This document shows positions 9,575-18,048 of a DNA stretch of 64,000 nt, piece by piece; the stretch's first letter is position 1, and each line of letters opens with the position of its first letter. Location of the stretch: NCBI GenBank assembly GCA_949288715.1, contig CASELH010000021.1, positions 29,142-93,141 on the forward strand. Reading direction: 5' to 3'. The notes under the pieces were generated by a model. That model worked only from the letters and a program-made list of their open reading frames with translations, did no database searches and was not told where the DNA came from. The DNA is from an uncultured Bacteroides sp. (lineage in GTDB: Bacteria; Bacteroidota; Bacteroidia; Bacteroidales; Bacteroidaceae). The position numbers and the translations under genes were made by a program.

Positions 9575-9693
9575 GTTGCAGTTGTTTTTAGTTGGTAAAA
9601 AGATTGATTAATAATAGATTATTCGTTGTTGCCCGGAGAGCATCCGGGCAGGGGTGTTATTCCTGTATATAATCTTAATACCTATTGACCGTA

Positions 9694-9755
9694 GCGCAGG
9701 GCTGCGCGCTTAGGCAAGCGCAAGGGTGCGCGGTTGGGCGTGCGCAGGGGTGCGC
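9694..9755. repeat. Three GC-rich repeat units with a 24-bp period
   Basis: The units GCGCAGGGCTGCGC (9694), GCGCAAGGGTGCGC (9718) and GCGCAGGGGTGCGC (9742) start exactly 24 bp apart, separated by 10-bp spacers. Each unit is itself an imperfect palindrome GCGCA....TGCGC. The array begins 2 bp after the stop codon of the HU-like gene, in the space before susC. It may be a transcript-stabilising structure or protein-binding array; no function is shown. Confidence 0.7.
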
Positions 9756-9757
9756 AG

Positions 9758-10591
9758 TTATCCTAACTGGTGGTCGCCATCGTCCTCGCCGTCGTCGCTG
9801 CCGCCGGTGCCGGACTCCGTTCCGGCTGCCGAGCCTACGGCCAGCACGGTGGGCAACTCGTTGCTGCGGGGCGTGTCGATGATGTGCCTGCCGGAACTGA
9901 ATTGCGTGGTGACCTTCACGCGCCACAGCCCGTCCGTCACCTCCGCAGGCAGCACGAAGATGAGTTGCTTGGGCTCGTTGACGGTGATGTCTTCCAGCGG
10001 AATGAATACGGTAGTGTCGGGATTCTCCACCGAGGTGAAGGTGACGCCCACCGTGGGGTCGGTGCCTGCAATCTTGATGTTCCGGCCTGTGAGGCGGATG
10101 TTCTTGCCCGGCTGGGGCGCCTTGGTGGCGACGGTGCCGTCGGCGGCGCGCGTTTGCGCCACTGCCCCGTTGAGCAGCGGGCCCACCACGGCGGGCTGGG
10201 TGAAGATTTCCACCCGGCAGCTATTCATGGCCTCGCGCAGGTCGGTGCCCATGCTGAGGGTGGCATACACCTTTACCTTGGTGCGGTCTACTGCTTGAGA
10301 CAGCTCGGCCTCCATCACCGTGCCGCTGGCGCCGGGGCGCATCAGGGCAGTAGGGGTAGAGACGATGTAGGAGCTGGACACGGCGTCGCATTTCACCCGC
10401 TCGGCGTCGTTGAGGATGGTGTACACCTCGTCGGCATTCTTGTTGAGCCTCGCGGCCACCTCCTCGGCAATGTTGCGCAGGGTGATGGTGTCCGGCATGG
10501 TCTTGGCGCGGAGGTAGTAGTCGCCCTCCTGTTCGGTCAGCTTCGCGTCGTAGGCGATGAGGCTGACGAGTTTGTTGAAAGTTGTCGGCAT
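9758..10591 (-). CDS. HU/IHF-like DNA-binding protein with C-terminal DUF4469-like domain
   Basis: The 277-residue protein begins with a divergent HU-like fold (about residues 1-120; NIAEEVAARLNKNADEVYTILNDAE, TVMEAELSQAVDRTKVKVYATLS), followed by an Ig-like beta domain (about residues 130-245; NIRLTGRNIKIAGTDPTVGVTFTS, LIFVLPAEVTDGLWRVKVTTQFS). This pairing matches the Bacteroidales proteins labelled HU-like DNA-binding domain plus DUF4469. The end is a Gly/Ser/Asp linker and the tail GEDDGDHQLG, which recurs at the end of the DUF6266 protein at 41.7 kb. It sits directly upstream of, and co-directional with, susC, 183 bp away. Its role is unknown: nucleoid binding or local regulation is plausible from the fold. 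No signal peptide is seen, so it is probably cytoplasmic. Confidence 0.75.
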   Translation of the reverse strand: MPTTFNKLVSLIAYDAKLTEQEGDYYLRAKTMPDTITLRNIAEEVAARLNKNADEVYTILNDAERVKCDAVSSSYIVSTPTALMRPGASGTVMEAELSQAVDRTKVKVYATLSMGTDLREAMNSCRVEIFTQPAVVGPLLNGAVAQTRAADGTVATKAPQPGKNIRLTGRNIKIAGTDPTVGVTFTSVENPDTTVFIPLEDITVNEPKQLIFVLPAEVTDGLWRVKVTTQFSSGRHIIDTPRSNELPTVLAVGSAAGTESGTGGSDDGEDDGDHQLG

Positions 10592-10720
10592 AGATTTAAT
10601 GATTTTAGATTAATAATTCTCTGCCGCAAAGGTGATGATTTCACATCTTGTAAGGTTTGCAGTTTTATTTTAAGACTTTGCAATCCGTTTTTTCTGTTTG
10701 CATTTTGCTGTTTTGTTTTG

Positions 10721-10756
10721 CAAAAAAGCATCTCCGTTGGGGGAGATGCTTTTTGC
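10721..10756. terminator. Hairpin terminator after the hybrid two-component gene
   Basis: The stem AAAAAGCATCTCC / GGAGATGCTTTTT has a small loop and is A-rich on one side and T-rich on the other, so it can terminate in both directions. It lies 25 bp beyond the end of the regulator gene (minus strand) and separates it from the HU-like gene. Confidence 0.75.
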
Positions 10757-10780
10757 CAAGCAGTCATAATACATTGTATA

Positions 10781-13700
10781 TTATAGACTTAATCCATTCT
10801 TCCGCATGTACTCGGTGGGCGACATGTCGTAGATGGCGCGGAATCGCCTTGAAAAGGTAGAGATGCTGGAGAAGCCCGTCATGTAGGCTATCTCGCTCAG
10901 CGTGTACTTGTGCGTGGCCATCAGTTCTTTCACCTTGGAGAAGCGGAATTCGGTGACAACCTGGTTGGGCGTGGCGCCCGTGAGGGCTCGTATTTTCTTG
11001 GCGAGCACGGTTTTGGAGAAGCCCAGTTCCTGGCATATCCGGGCGATGTTGAACTGGTCGTCGTACAAGTGCTCTTCGAGCAGAGTATAGAGTTTCTCCA
11101 TGAAGGCCGAGTCTTTTTCGTTGATGGCGGCTTTCAGCGTCTTCTCTTCTTCCGGCCCTTTTTCCCCGGGCTGAGGGCTATCTGGCGTGAAACGTTTCAG
11201 CAAGATGGCCTGCATGCGCTTGCGGTTCTCCAGCAGGTTGTTCAGGATGACCATGAGCTTGGGCGGGTCGAAGGGCTTGGTCAGATAGGCGTCTGCCCCG
11301 CAGCCCAGGCCTGCCAGTTCGTCGACTTGGCCGTGAGGATGACCACCGGGATGTGACAATATTCTGCGCTCTCCTTCACCCAGCGGCACAGGGTGTAACC
11401 GTCCATGCGAGGCATCATGACGTCGGTCACCACGAGGTCGATGCCCTCTTTGGCGAAGAGGTCAAGAGCTTCCATGCCGTCGCGGGCGGTACTGACGTGG
11501 TACTTTCGGCGCAGGCTGGCGGCCAGGTAGGACAGCATGTCTTCATTGTCCTCCACCAGTAGCAGGTGGGGCAAGGTGGCATCGGTTTCCAGACCGGCGG
11601 TATCAGGGGCTTCTTCCTTCGGCAGGGCGACGGACAGGCTGTGAGCAGACTGCGGCAAGACAGCGGCCTGCTCTATGGGCAATGTGATGGTGAATATGGC
11701 ACCCCGGGGCTTGTTGTCCCTTACCTCGACAGTGCCCCCTTGCAACTGTACCAGCTGGCGGGTGTGGTACAGTCCGATGCCGAAGTGGTAGCCCGACCTG
11801 TTGTCCGGGCTGAAGAAGCGTTCGAATATCTTCTTTTTCAACTCGTCGGACACACCCGTGCCTGTATCTGCCACCGAGAAAGCCAACGTCTGCCCTTGGC
11901 GAACTACGCTGATTTTTACCTCGCCGCCCCGGGGCGTGTGTCGCAAGGCGTTGCTGACGAGATTGTAGAGAATTTTGATGATCTTGTCTTCGTCAATGAG
12001 AGCCACGAGGCTTTCCGGAATTTCCAGCGAGAGGTTCACGCCCGCTTGGCTGGCGGTGGGGCGGAACATGAGGGCCGTTTCGCGCACGATGGCAGAGAGG
12101 TCCTTCATTTCCAGCCGTAAGGTGGTGTCGACCGCAGCTTGCTCATCGGTGTCACTCCACCGTTCGAGAAACTGCCGGGTGATGTCCAGAATGCGGTCAA
12201 TGCTCCGTCGGATGACAGCTATCAACTCCTGCTCGCGGCTATTCCATTCGTGCCCTTCTACCAACTCTTGGAAAGGGGCATTGATAAGCGACACCGGTGT
12301 GCGTATTAGGTGGGAGAGATTGGAGTATAGTTCTACCTTCAGCCGCTCGTTCTCCACCGCGAAGCGCGATTCGGCAATGGCGATGCGGGTGCGCAGCAGG
12401 TTACGGACAAACAGAAAGGTCACCGTAAGTACTGTCAGCGTGACAAAAAGTTTGAACACAACGGTTTGCCAAAAGGCGGGGCGGATGCGTATGGGCAGTT
12501 CGGTCACTTCGGAGTAGGGGTTGTCGCCATAGCGAGCACGTACTTGGAAACGATAGTTGCCGGGTCGCAGGTTGTTATAGACCACGCTGCGGTTGTTGCC
12601 TGCGGCCGTCCAGCTGTGTTCATGCCCTTCGAGGCGGTACTCGTATTGCAGTAGGTTGCCGCGCATCATGTCCGGCGACACAAAGTCTATGGTGAGGTTA
12701 TTCTCATCGTGACCGGTTTCCACACTTGAGGGGAAGCCATGGAATATAGTGTTATTTACAAGTGCGCTTTTCACCAAAGGCTTTGGGGCTATGGATGCCT
12801 CTAAGTTGTCCACCGGTTCCACTTGCAGCAGGTGGGTGGAACTGTACAGATAAAGTTCGCCGTCGGGCGATTTCAGCATGCGGCCTTGGCGCAAGTCGTG
12901 CAGCATTCCGTTGGCTTCCCCGTAGTTGTGTACCTGCCTGGTCTTCGGCATATATTTGGCTATCCCGTTGGTGGTTGTCATCCAGATGTTGCCGCTTTTG
13001 TCTTCCGCTATTTCGTACACGGTGTTGTCCGGCAGGCTGTTGGTGGTGTCCAGCGTGTCGATGGGCGTGCCGTCTGAATTGGCGTGGATGACCCCGGCAT
13101 TGTCTGTGGCAATCCATATCTCTCCTCGTGAATCCCGTAATTGACAGTTGATGTTGTTTGTTTGGGGATTTGTCTTTTCATCCCAAAATCCTTTAAACGG
13201 GTTGTAGGATGCCGAGTAGTTGTAGCTTAACCGCAGGTAAATATCCCGTTTGTTGAGTGCCAGACTGATGTACGGGGGTATCCCGTTGGGTATGACATGT
13301 TGCAACATGGCAAAACCAGTATCAAATGACACCAACCGCCCCGGATAAGAAAAAGTGATATAGTCGTCAGTAACCACATTCATGCTGGCTCTGTATCCTT
13401 TTTCGGGCACAGTCTTTTGCAGATATGGGTGTCCGTTATCATTTATGGAATAGATATAAATGGCATTCGGGGAGAGAATCCAGAGCCTTCCCTGTTTGTC
13501 GAACAGCATGTCCGAGCAATTCTTTTCGGGAAGCGGCATGATGTAATTTAGTTTCCCTTGATCATATTTATATAAGTCTTGGGTGGTAAACACATAGGGA
13601 GTACCTTTAGGGTCAATGGCTACCAATTCGATAGGTTGCAGGCGGTTATTGTCGTTTATTACCAGTAATTCCTTGAAACTTGGATAAGTCGGGCGGGTCT

Positions 13701-14664
13701 TAAGTAGGGTTAATCCAATGGAAGGCTGGTCTATGTTGCCACCAAGCCACAATTGTCGGTTTTGGTCTAATTGCAAGAGGGTGAGCTCGCGGTTGGTGAT
13801 TCTTTGATCAAGTGAACGAGAAACCAAATGTATTTGGTCGGTGTTTTTATTATAGTAATAGATGCCTTTTCCGCTTACTCCCACGAAACACTCGTAAGGG
13901 GTATCTTGTACTATGAAATCTACGTGACACCCGGCAGTGTATTGCTCTAATGTTGTGTTGTTGGATACCCTGTTGCCTTCATATGAATAGGTGTAATAGC
14001 CGTTCTCCGTGCCGACAATTATTCTTTCCATTGTTTCGTCTGCTCGGATAATGGGAGCCGGGACTTCTACCTTTTTCAGTATTTTGAGTTGGGGAGAGAT
14101 AAGTGCGAACGAATGAACTCCGTAGATACAATAATTGCCCGTAGAGAGTCGGACAAACCTTGGCAGGATGGACGTGATTTCATCCAAGCGGACGCTTGCA
14201 AGCACTTTTTGTAGGGTAGAATCGGCTATAATAGCCCTTTGGGATATGTTGTCCAATAGGAAATAGCTGCCATCGGCAAGGCGGTCGACGATGGATGAGA
14301 ATTGGATATGACTGACTTGTTCCTGAAATAAGTCGTGTTTGGGCAGGTATTTGTACAAACCATTGTTGGAGGCTGCTATTAGGATGCCGTCCTTGGACAT
14401 GAAGATGTCGAATACAACCGATCTCATTTGACTCTTCTCTTTATTATTCCGCAGATATTTGTACAACGATTGCCCATCGTATTGGAAGATTCCCTTGGAC
14501 GTGCCGATCCAAGTGATGCCATATTTGTCAGATGTCACACTCAAAATCCGTTCGTGCTGCAATGTGTTGAAGGGGACTTCCACCTTGGATGCCCACCCGG
14601 AAATGTTTCCTGCAATCAGGCAAAGGAAAATCCAACAACGCATGATATTACCTACTATTTTCAT
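10781..14664 (-). pseudogene. Hybrid two-component system regulator (HTCS), frame broken in the receiver domain
   Basis: Read with one frame change, this is a complete HTCS. It has a signal peptide (MKIVGNIMRCWIFLCLIAG), a periplasmic two-bladed-propeller sensor of Reg_prop repeats and a Y_Y_Y domain (to about residue 745), and one membrane segment (VFKLFVTLTVLTVTFLFV). Next come the HisKA helix (NLSHLIRTPVSLI), HATPase (NLVSNALRHTP, DTGTGVSD, GIGLYHTRQL), a receiver (LLVEDNEDM, DLVVTDVMMPRMDGY) and an AraC-type DNA-binding domain (ICQELGFSKTVLAKKIRALTG, IAYMTGFSSISTFSRRF). After ILTAKST near 11320 the frame shifts: the first frame stops at 11281, while GADAYLTKPFDPP and the AraC domain continue in another frame to 10781. 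From family spacing about 10 bp seem lost. As written, the sensor kinase is cut off from its output domain. I chose the start at 14664 for the signal peptide. It probably regulated the surrounding PUL. Confidence 0.85.
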
Positions 14665-14686
14665 GGTGTATAAATTGATCTTTGCA

Positions 14687-14694
14687 CAAAAGTA
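14687..14694 (-). promoter_or_regulatory. Candidate -7 element for the HTCS gene
   Basis: On the minus strand TACTTTTG matches the Bacteroides -7 consensus TAnnTTTG, 22 bp before the chosen HTCS start. I found no convincing -33 TTTG at 19-21 bp, so this is a weak call. Confidence 0.35.
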
Positions 14695-14698
14695 GCCA

Positions 14699-14760
14699 TT
14701 TTGCACTAAAGTCCATCGAATTGCCAATCAGAAAATCTGGAATGCGGATATAGTGCAAAA
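14699..14760. promoter_or_regulatory. Inverted repeat in the divergent regulator/esterase space
   Basis: TTTTGCACTA (14699-14708) and TAGTGCAAAA (14751-14760) are perfect inverted copies 42 bp apart, between the divergent HTCS and esterase genes. Further TTGCAC-type hexamers occur nearby (TTTGCACAAA at 14681, TTGCACAATT at 14811). The position fits an operator, possibly for the HTCS, but that is inference. Confidence 0.45.
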
Positions 14761-14838
14761 CAAAAAGAGAGAATTGCAAAACCGTACTTTGCCCTTTTTC
14801 GCAATTTTGCTTGCACAATTAACCAAAATGATTGCTTT

Positions 14839-16227
14839 ATGAATTCACTTAACAAATGTTTGACGATGCTTGCCCTCGCGGCTGCATTTAGCTCCTGCAG
14901 TAATAAACCGGCAGAAGTAAAAGTAGAAAATCCTATTGTTACGACAAATAATGGGAAAGTACAAGGAGTATTAGTAGACAATAACCAAACCGTGGTGTTT
15001 AGAGGAATTCCTTATGCCGCACCACCTGTAGGTGATTTGCGTTGGAAGAAACCGCAACCGATGACCAATTGGGATACTATCCGCGTGTGCGACACCTTTG
15101 GGCCGGCATCTATGCAAGAACCTCATTCTGATCCGAATTCTTTTTATACCAAAGAATTCTATTGGGAGGGTGACCCGGAATTTAGTGAAAATAGTCTCTA
15201 TCTGAACGTGTGGACTCCTGTCAAGGCTGCCGCTCACCCTGAAAAGAAACTTCCGGTGGCTGTCTGGATACACGGTGGAGCTTACGTCAGTGGGTGGGGA
15301 CACGAGGTCACCATGGATGGTGAAGCTTGGGCCCAACGTGATGTTATCTTAGTAACCATCAACTATCGCTTAGGTGTGTTTGGCTTTCTATGCCATCCGT
15401 TGCTTGCCGAGGAAGGCAATGGAGAATGTGGCAACTACGGCACGTGGGATCAGGCTGCTGCCCTGCAATGGGTGAAAAATAATATTGCCAACTTTGGCGG
15501 AGACCCTAGTAATATCATGGTATTTGGGCAAAGTGCCGGTGCAGGCAGTGTGAAAAATATGGTGGCCTCGCCTGTGACCAGGGGGTTACTCTCTAAAGCC
15601 ATTATACAGAGTGGTGGCGGATTAGGCAGAGACATGCGCAGGGGACCCAAACAAAATAATATGGATTTTGGTAAAGAGCTGATGGATATGGCCGGTTGCA
15701 CCACCTTGGCACAGATGCGTGCCTTGTCGGCACAGGAACTGCAAAATGTGGTAGGACGCTATATTAAGGAAAAGAAGCGTTATCCCGTGCTGTCTCCTGT
15801 CAGCGGAGACCAATTGCTTCCGAAGGGTTTTGACCAAGCTACGTTAGACGGTGAGATAGCCGACATACCCTACATGATTGGCTGGAACAAAAATGACATG
15901 GGAGATATGGGTGAATCCATTGCCCTTTTTGCCGAGACCCGCGAGAAACAGAGCAAGCAGCCTACGTATGTCTACCACTTTACGCGTCAACTACCCGGCG
16001 ATGATTCCGGCGCTTTCCATTCCGCAGAACTGTGGTATATGTTTGGCACGCTGGATAACTCGTGGCGTCCCTTTACCGAAGCCGACCACGTGCTGAGCAA
16101 CGAGATGGTAGATGCCTGGACTAACTTCGCCAAGTATGGTAATCCAAATGGTAATGCGGGCAACGATGCCTGGAAACCGTTTACCGTTGAGAATAAGGAA
16201 GTCCATGAGTTTGATATCAAGGAATGA
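14839..16227 (+). CDS. Type B carboxylesterase lipoprotein
   Basis: The 462-residue protein has a lipoprotein signal (MNSLNKCLTMLALAAAFSSC-SNK) and a carboxylesterase alpha/beta-hydrolase fold: FRGIPYAAPPVGDLRW, NSLYLNVWTP, VWIHGGAYVSGWG (oxyanion hole), INYRLGVFGF, and the nucleophile elbow GQSAGAG with Ser232. The catalytic His probably lies in GAFHSAELWYMFGTL near residue 393. It is shorter than fungal or animal members because the region between the third beta strand pair and the His is compact, as I recall for other Bacteroidales members. It should remove acyl groups (acetyl, feruloyl or similar) from the PUL glycan in the periplasm or at the surface. It is the first gene of the plus-strand enzyme run. 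Confidence 0.85.
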   Translation: MNSLNKCLTMLALAAAFSSCSNKPAEVKVENPIVTTNNGKVQGVLVDNNQTVVFRGIPYAAPPVGDLRWKKPQPMTNWDTIRVCDTFGPASMQEPHSDPNSFYTKEFYWEGDPEFSENSLYLNVWTPVKAAAHPEKKLPVAVWIHGGAYVSGWGHEVTMDGEAWAQRDVILVTINYRLGVFGFLCHPLLAEEGNGECGNYGTWDQAAALQWVKNNIANFGGDPSNIMVFGQSAGAGSVKNMVASPVTRGLLSKAIIQSGGGLGRDMRRGPKQNNMDFGKELMDMAGCTTLAQMRALSAQELQNVVGRYIKEKKRYPVLSPVSGDQLLPKGFDQATLDGEIADIPYMIGWNKNDMGDMGESIALFAETREKQSKQPTYVYHFTRQLPGDDSGAFHSAELWYMFGTLDNSWRPFTEADHVLSNEMVDAWTNFAKYGNPNGNAGNDAWKPFTVENKEVHEFDIKE

Positions 16228-16275
16228 ATGGCATACCATCCGCAATGCATGTTTTAACTAAAAATTTGTGCTTAT

Positions 16276-17973
16276 ATGTATATGTTTTTTATCCGTTTCG
16301 CCGCTTTATTGGCTGGAATAAGTTTCTTTGTCTCCACCCTGTTGGCTCAAAATGTGACGCTTGACAGGTCAGAAAAACGTACAATTTTGAGGATTGACGG
16401 ACAACCTTTCTTCATGTGTGCAGGCGAACTGCACAACTCTACTTGTTCAGACATAGACTATCTGAACAGCAAGTGGGACAATCTGAAGGGAATGAATCTC
16501 AATACCGTCATTGCCACCGCTTCCTGGGAATTGGTGGAGCCGGAAGAAGGACGGTTTGATTTTTCACACGTGGACGCCATTATCCGGGGAGCCGAACAGC
16601 ACGGCATGAAAGTGGCACTGATATGGTTTGCTACTTTCAAGAATCCTTTCATGACGTATGCGCCAACTTGGGTAAAGGCGGACAACAAGCGTTTCCCTCA
16701 TGCCATGTCACCCGATGGGCAGATCTTGGAACTTCCATCGCTTTATGATGACAACATCATAAAAGCAGACAAAAAAGCCTATCTGGCCTTGTTGAGCCAC
16801 ATCAAGGAGGTTGACGCCAAGGGCACCGTCATAGCCATACAGATAGGCAACGAACCGGGCTTGAACAGTCCGACGCGCGACTGTTCGGCTCCGGCCAACC
16901 GCGCATGGGAAGCCGACGTGCCGACGTGTATCATCGATTACCTTGCGAAACACCGCAAAACACTCCAACCGGACATCAAGGCCGCATGGGAAAACAACGG
17001 TTGCAAAAAGCAGGGAAACTGGGAGGAAGTGTTTGGGAAAAGCCTTACAGCCGATGATGGAACGGACCCCATTCTCTATCTGACGGAACACCTGTTTACG
17101 GCATACGGCAGCGCGCGGTATCTTGAAGCCCTGTCTTCCGCCGGAAAAGAGGTGCTCGACCTGCCTACTTTCACCAACGCCACTGGAACCGTCAATGCCC
17201 GTGGCCGGAGTATGGGAAACGGTTGCTCTGTGCCCGAATTCTTCGATATCTACATGGCAGTAGCCCCTTCGCTTGACATACTGACTCCCAACTCCTATGG
17301 GCAGAATTTCGACGAAATATGCGAAGCGTTTTCCTACAATTCTAATCCGTTGTTAATTCCGGAATGTACCATGTCTGCTGTGCGCCCGTTTTATTTGTTG
17401 GGGGAGTGGAATGGCCTGGGTTATTCGCCTTTCGGAATCGACGACTACCATGTCGAAACGCCTGCGGGAAAAATGCTGGCCGATGCCTACGCCTTGTTGG
17501 ATAACATGGAAAGCATGGTGTCTGCAAACCTCAATTCCGAGCGTATGCGGGGCATTTTTATCCATACTGGGAAGCCTGTACAAGAGATAGAGATGGGGGA
17601 CTACATCATTACCTTTAACCATAAGCCGACCAACGAAATCGGTGAGAAGATGATGAGGATTTTGAGTGGAGAAAAAGCCAACGAAGAGTTTTTGAAGCAC
17701 AAAAGACAAATGCATCCCTTTGAAGCTGCAGCCTTAATCATCCAGACTGGAAAGGACGAATTCTACATAGCTGGCGGAGGAGGAATCAATGCCACATTCC
17801 GCCTGAAGGAGAACAAAGCCGGACGTTTCTGCGATTTTGACTACATCTACGAAGGTACAGTGAACGAAGACGGGAAGTTCGTCAAAAGACGTCTTTTGAA
17901 CGGTGATGAGCAGGCCGCCTTTATTCGCGATAAGCAGATAGGAATTGTCAAGGTTAAGCTTTATCATTTTTAA
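16276..17973 (+). CDS. GH35-like beta-galactosidase with DUF5597 C-terminal domain
   Basis: The 565-residue secreted protein (signal peptide ending ...STLLAQ) has a TIM-barrel of the GH35/GH42 clan: FFMCAGELHNST at the first strand, MNLNTVIATASWELVEPEEGRFDF, the acid/base motif IQIGNEPG (Glu193) and a likely nucleophile in LLIPECTMSA (Glu363). The C-terminal part (about 400-565) fits the DUF5597 domain of this subgroup, with IITFNHKPTNEIGEKMMRI and EFYIAGGGGINATFRL. It probably removes terminal beta-galactosyl residues from a plant or host glycan. It starts 48 bp after the esterase stop. A hairpin follows its stop codon, so it may end the first part of the enzyme operon or mark an attenuation point. 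Confidence 0.85.
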   Translation: MYMFFIRFAALLAGISFFVSTLLAQNVTLDRSEKRTILRIDGQPFFMCAGELHNSTCSDIDYLNSKWDNLKGMNLNTVIATASWELVEPEEGRFDFSHVDAIIRGAEQHGMKVALIWFATFKNPFMTYAPTWVKADNKRFPHAMSPDGQILELPSLYDDNIIKADKKAYLALLSHIKEVDAKGTVIAIQIGNEPGLNSPTRDCSAPANRAWEADVPTCIIDYLAKHRKTLQPDIKAAWENNGCKKQGNWEEVFGKSLTADDGTDPILYLTEHLFTAYGSARYLEALSSAGKEVLDLPTFTNATGTVNARGRSMGNGCSVPEFFDIYMAVAPSLDILTPNSYGQNFDEICEAFSYNSNPLLIPECTMSAVRPFYLLGEWNGLGYSPFGIDDYHVETPAGKMLADAYALLDNMESMVSANLNSERMRGIFIHTGKPVQEIEMGDYIITFNHKPTNEIGEKMMRILSGEKANEEFLKHKRQMHPFEAAALIIQTGKDEFYIAGGGGINATFRLKENKAGRFCDFDYIYEGTVNEDGKFVKRRLLNGDEQAAFIRDKQIGIVKVKLYHF

Positions 17974-17988
17974 AAACTAACCCATAGA

Positions 17989-18019
17989 GGGTATGTATTC
18001 GTTTATAGAATACATGCCC
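17989..18019 (+). terminator. Hairpin terminator between the GH35 and DUF1593 genes
   Basis: GGGTATGTATTC and GAATACATGCCC form a 12-bp stem (one G-T pair) with a 7-base loop, followed by CCTTTTC. It lies 15 bp after the GH35 stop and just before the next gene, so part of the transcripts may end here. Confidence 0.65.
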
Positions 18020-18048
18020 CCTTTTCAATGTATTCAAGTGAAAATGGC

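Noticed and set aside
9694-9755. Possible CRISPR-like array
   Set aside because: Only three 14-bp units with 10-bp spacers, palindromic and without any cas gene in the window.
9675-9926. Frames with AQGCA or TAHPCA peptide repeats
   Set aside because: The repeats are translations of the 24-bp-period GC-rich array and have no start, domain or continuity.
11281-11389. Programmed frameshift in the HTCS gene, by analogy with recoding sites
   Set aside because: No slippery heptamer or stimulatory structure is seen at the break, and about ten bases are missing relative to the family, which recoding does not explain. The same holds for clpB near 23537.
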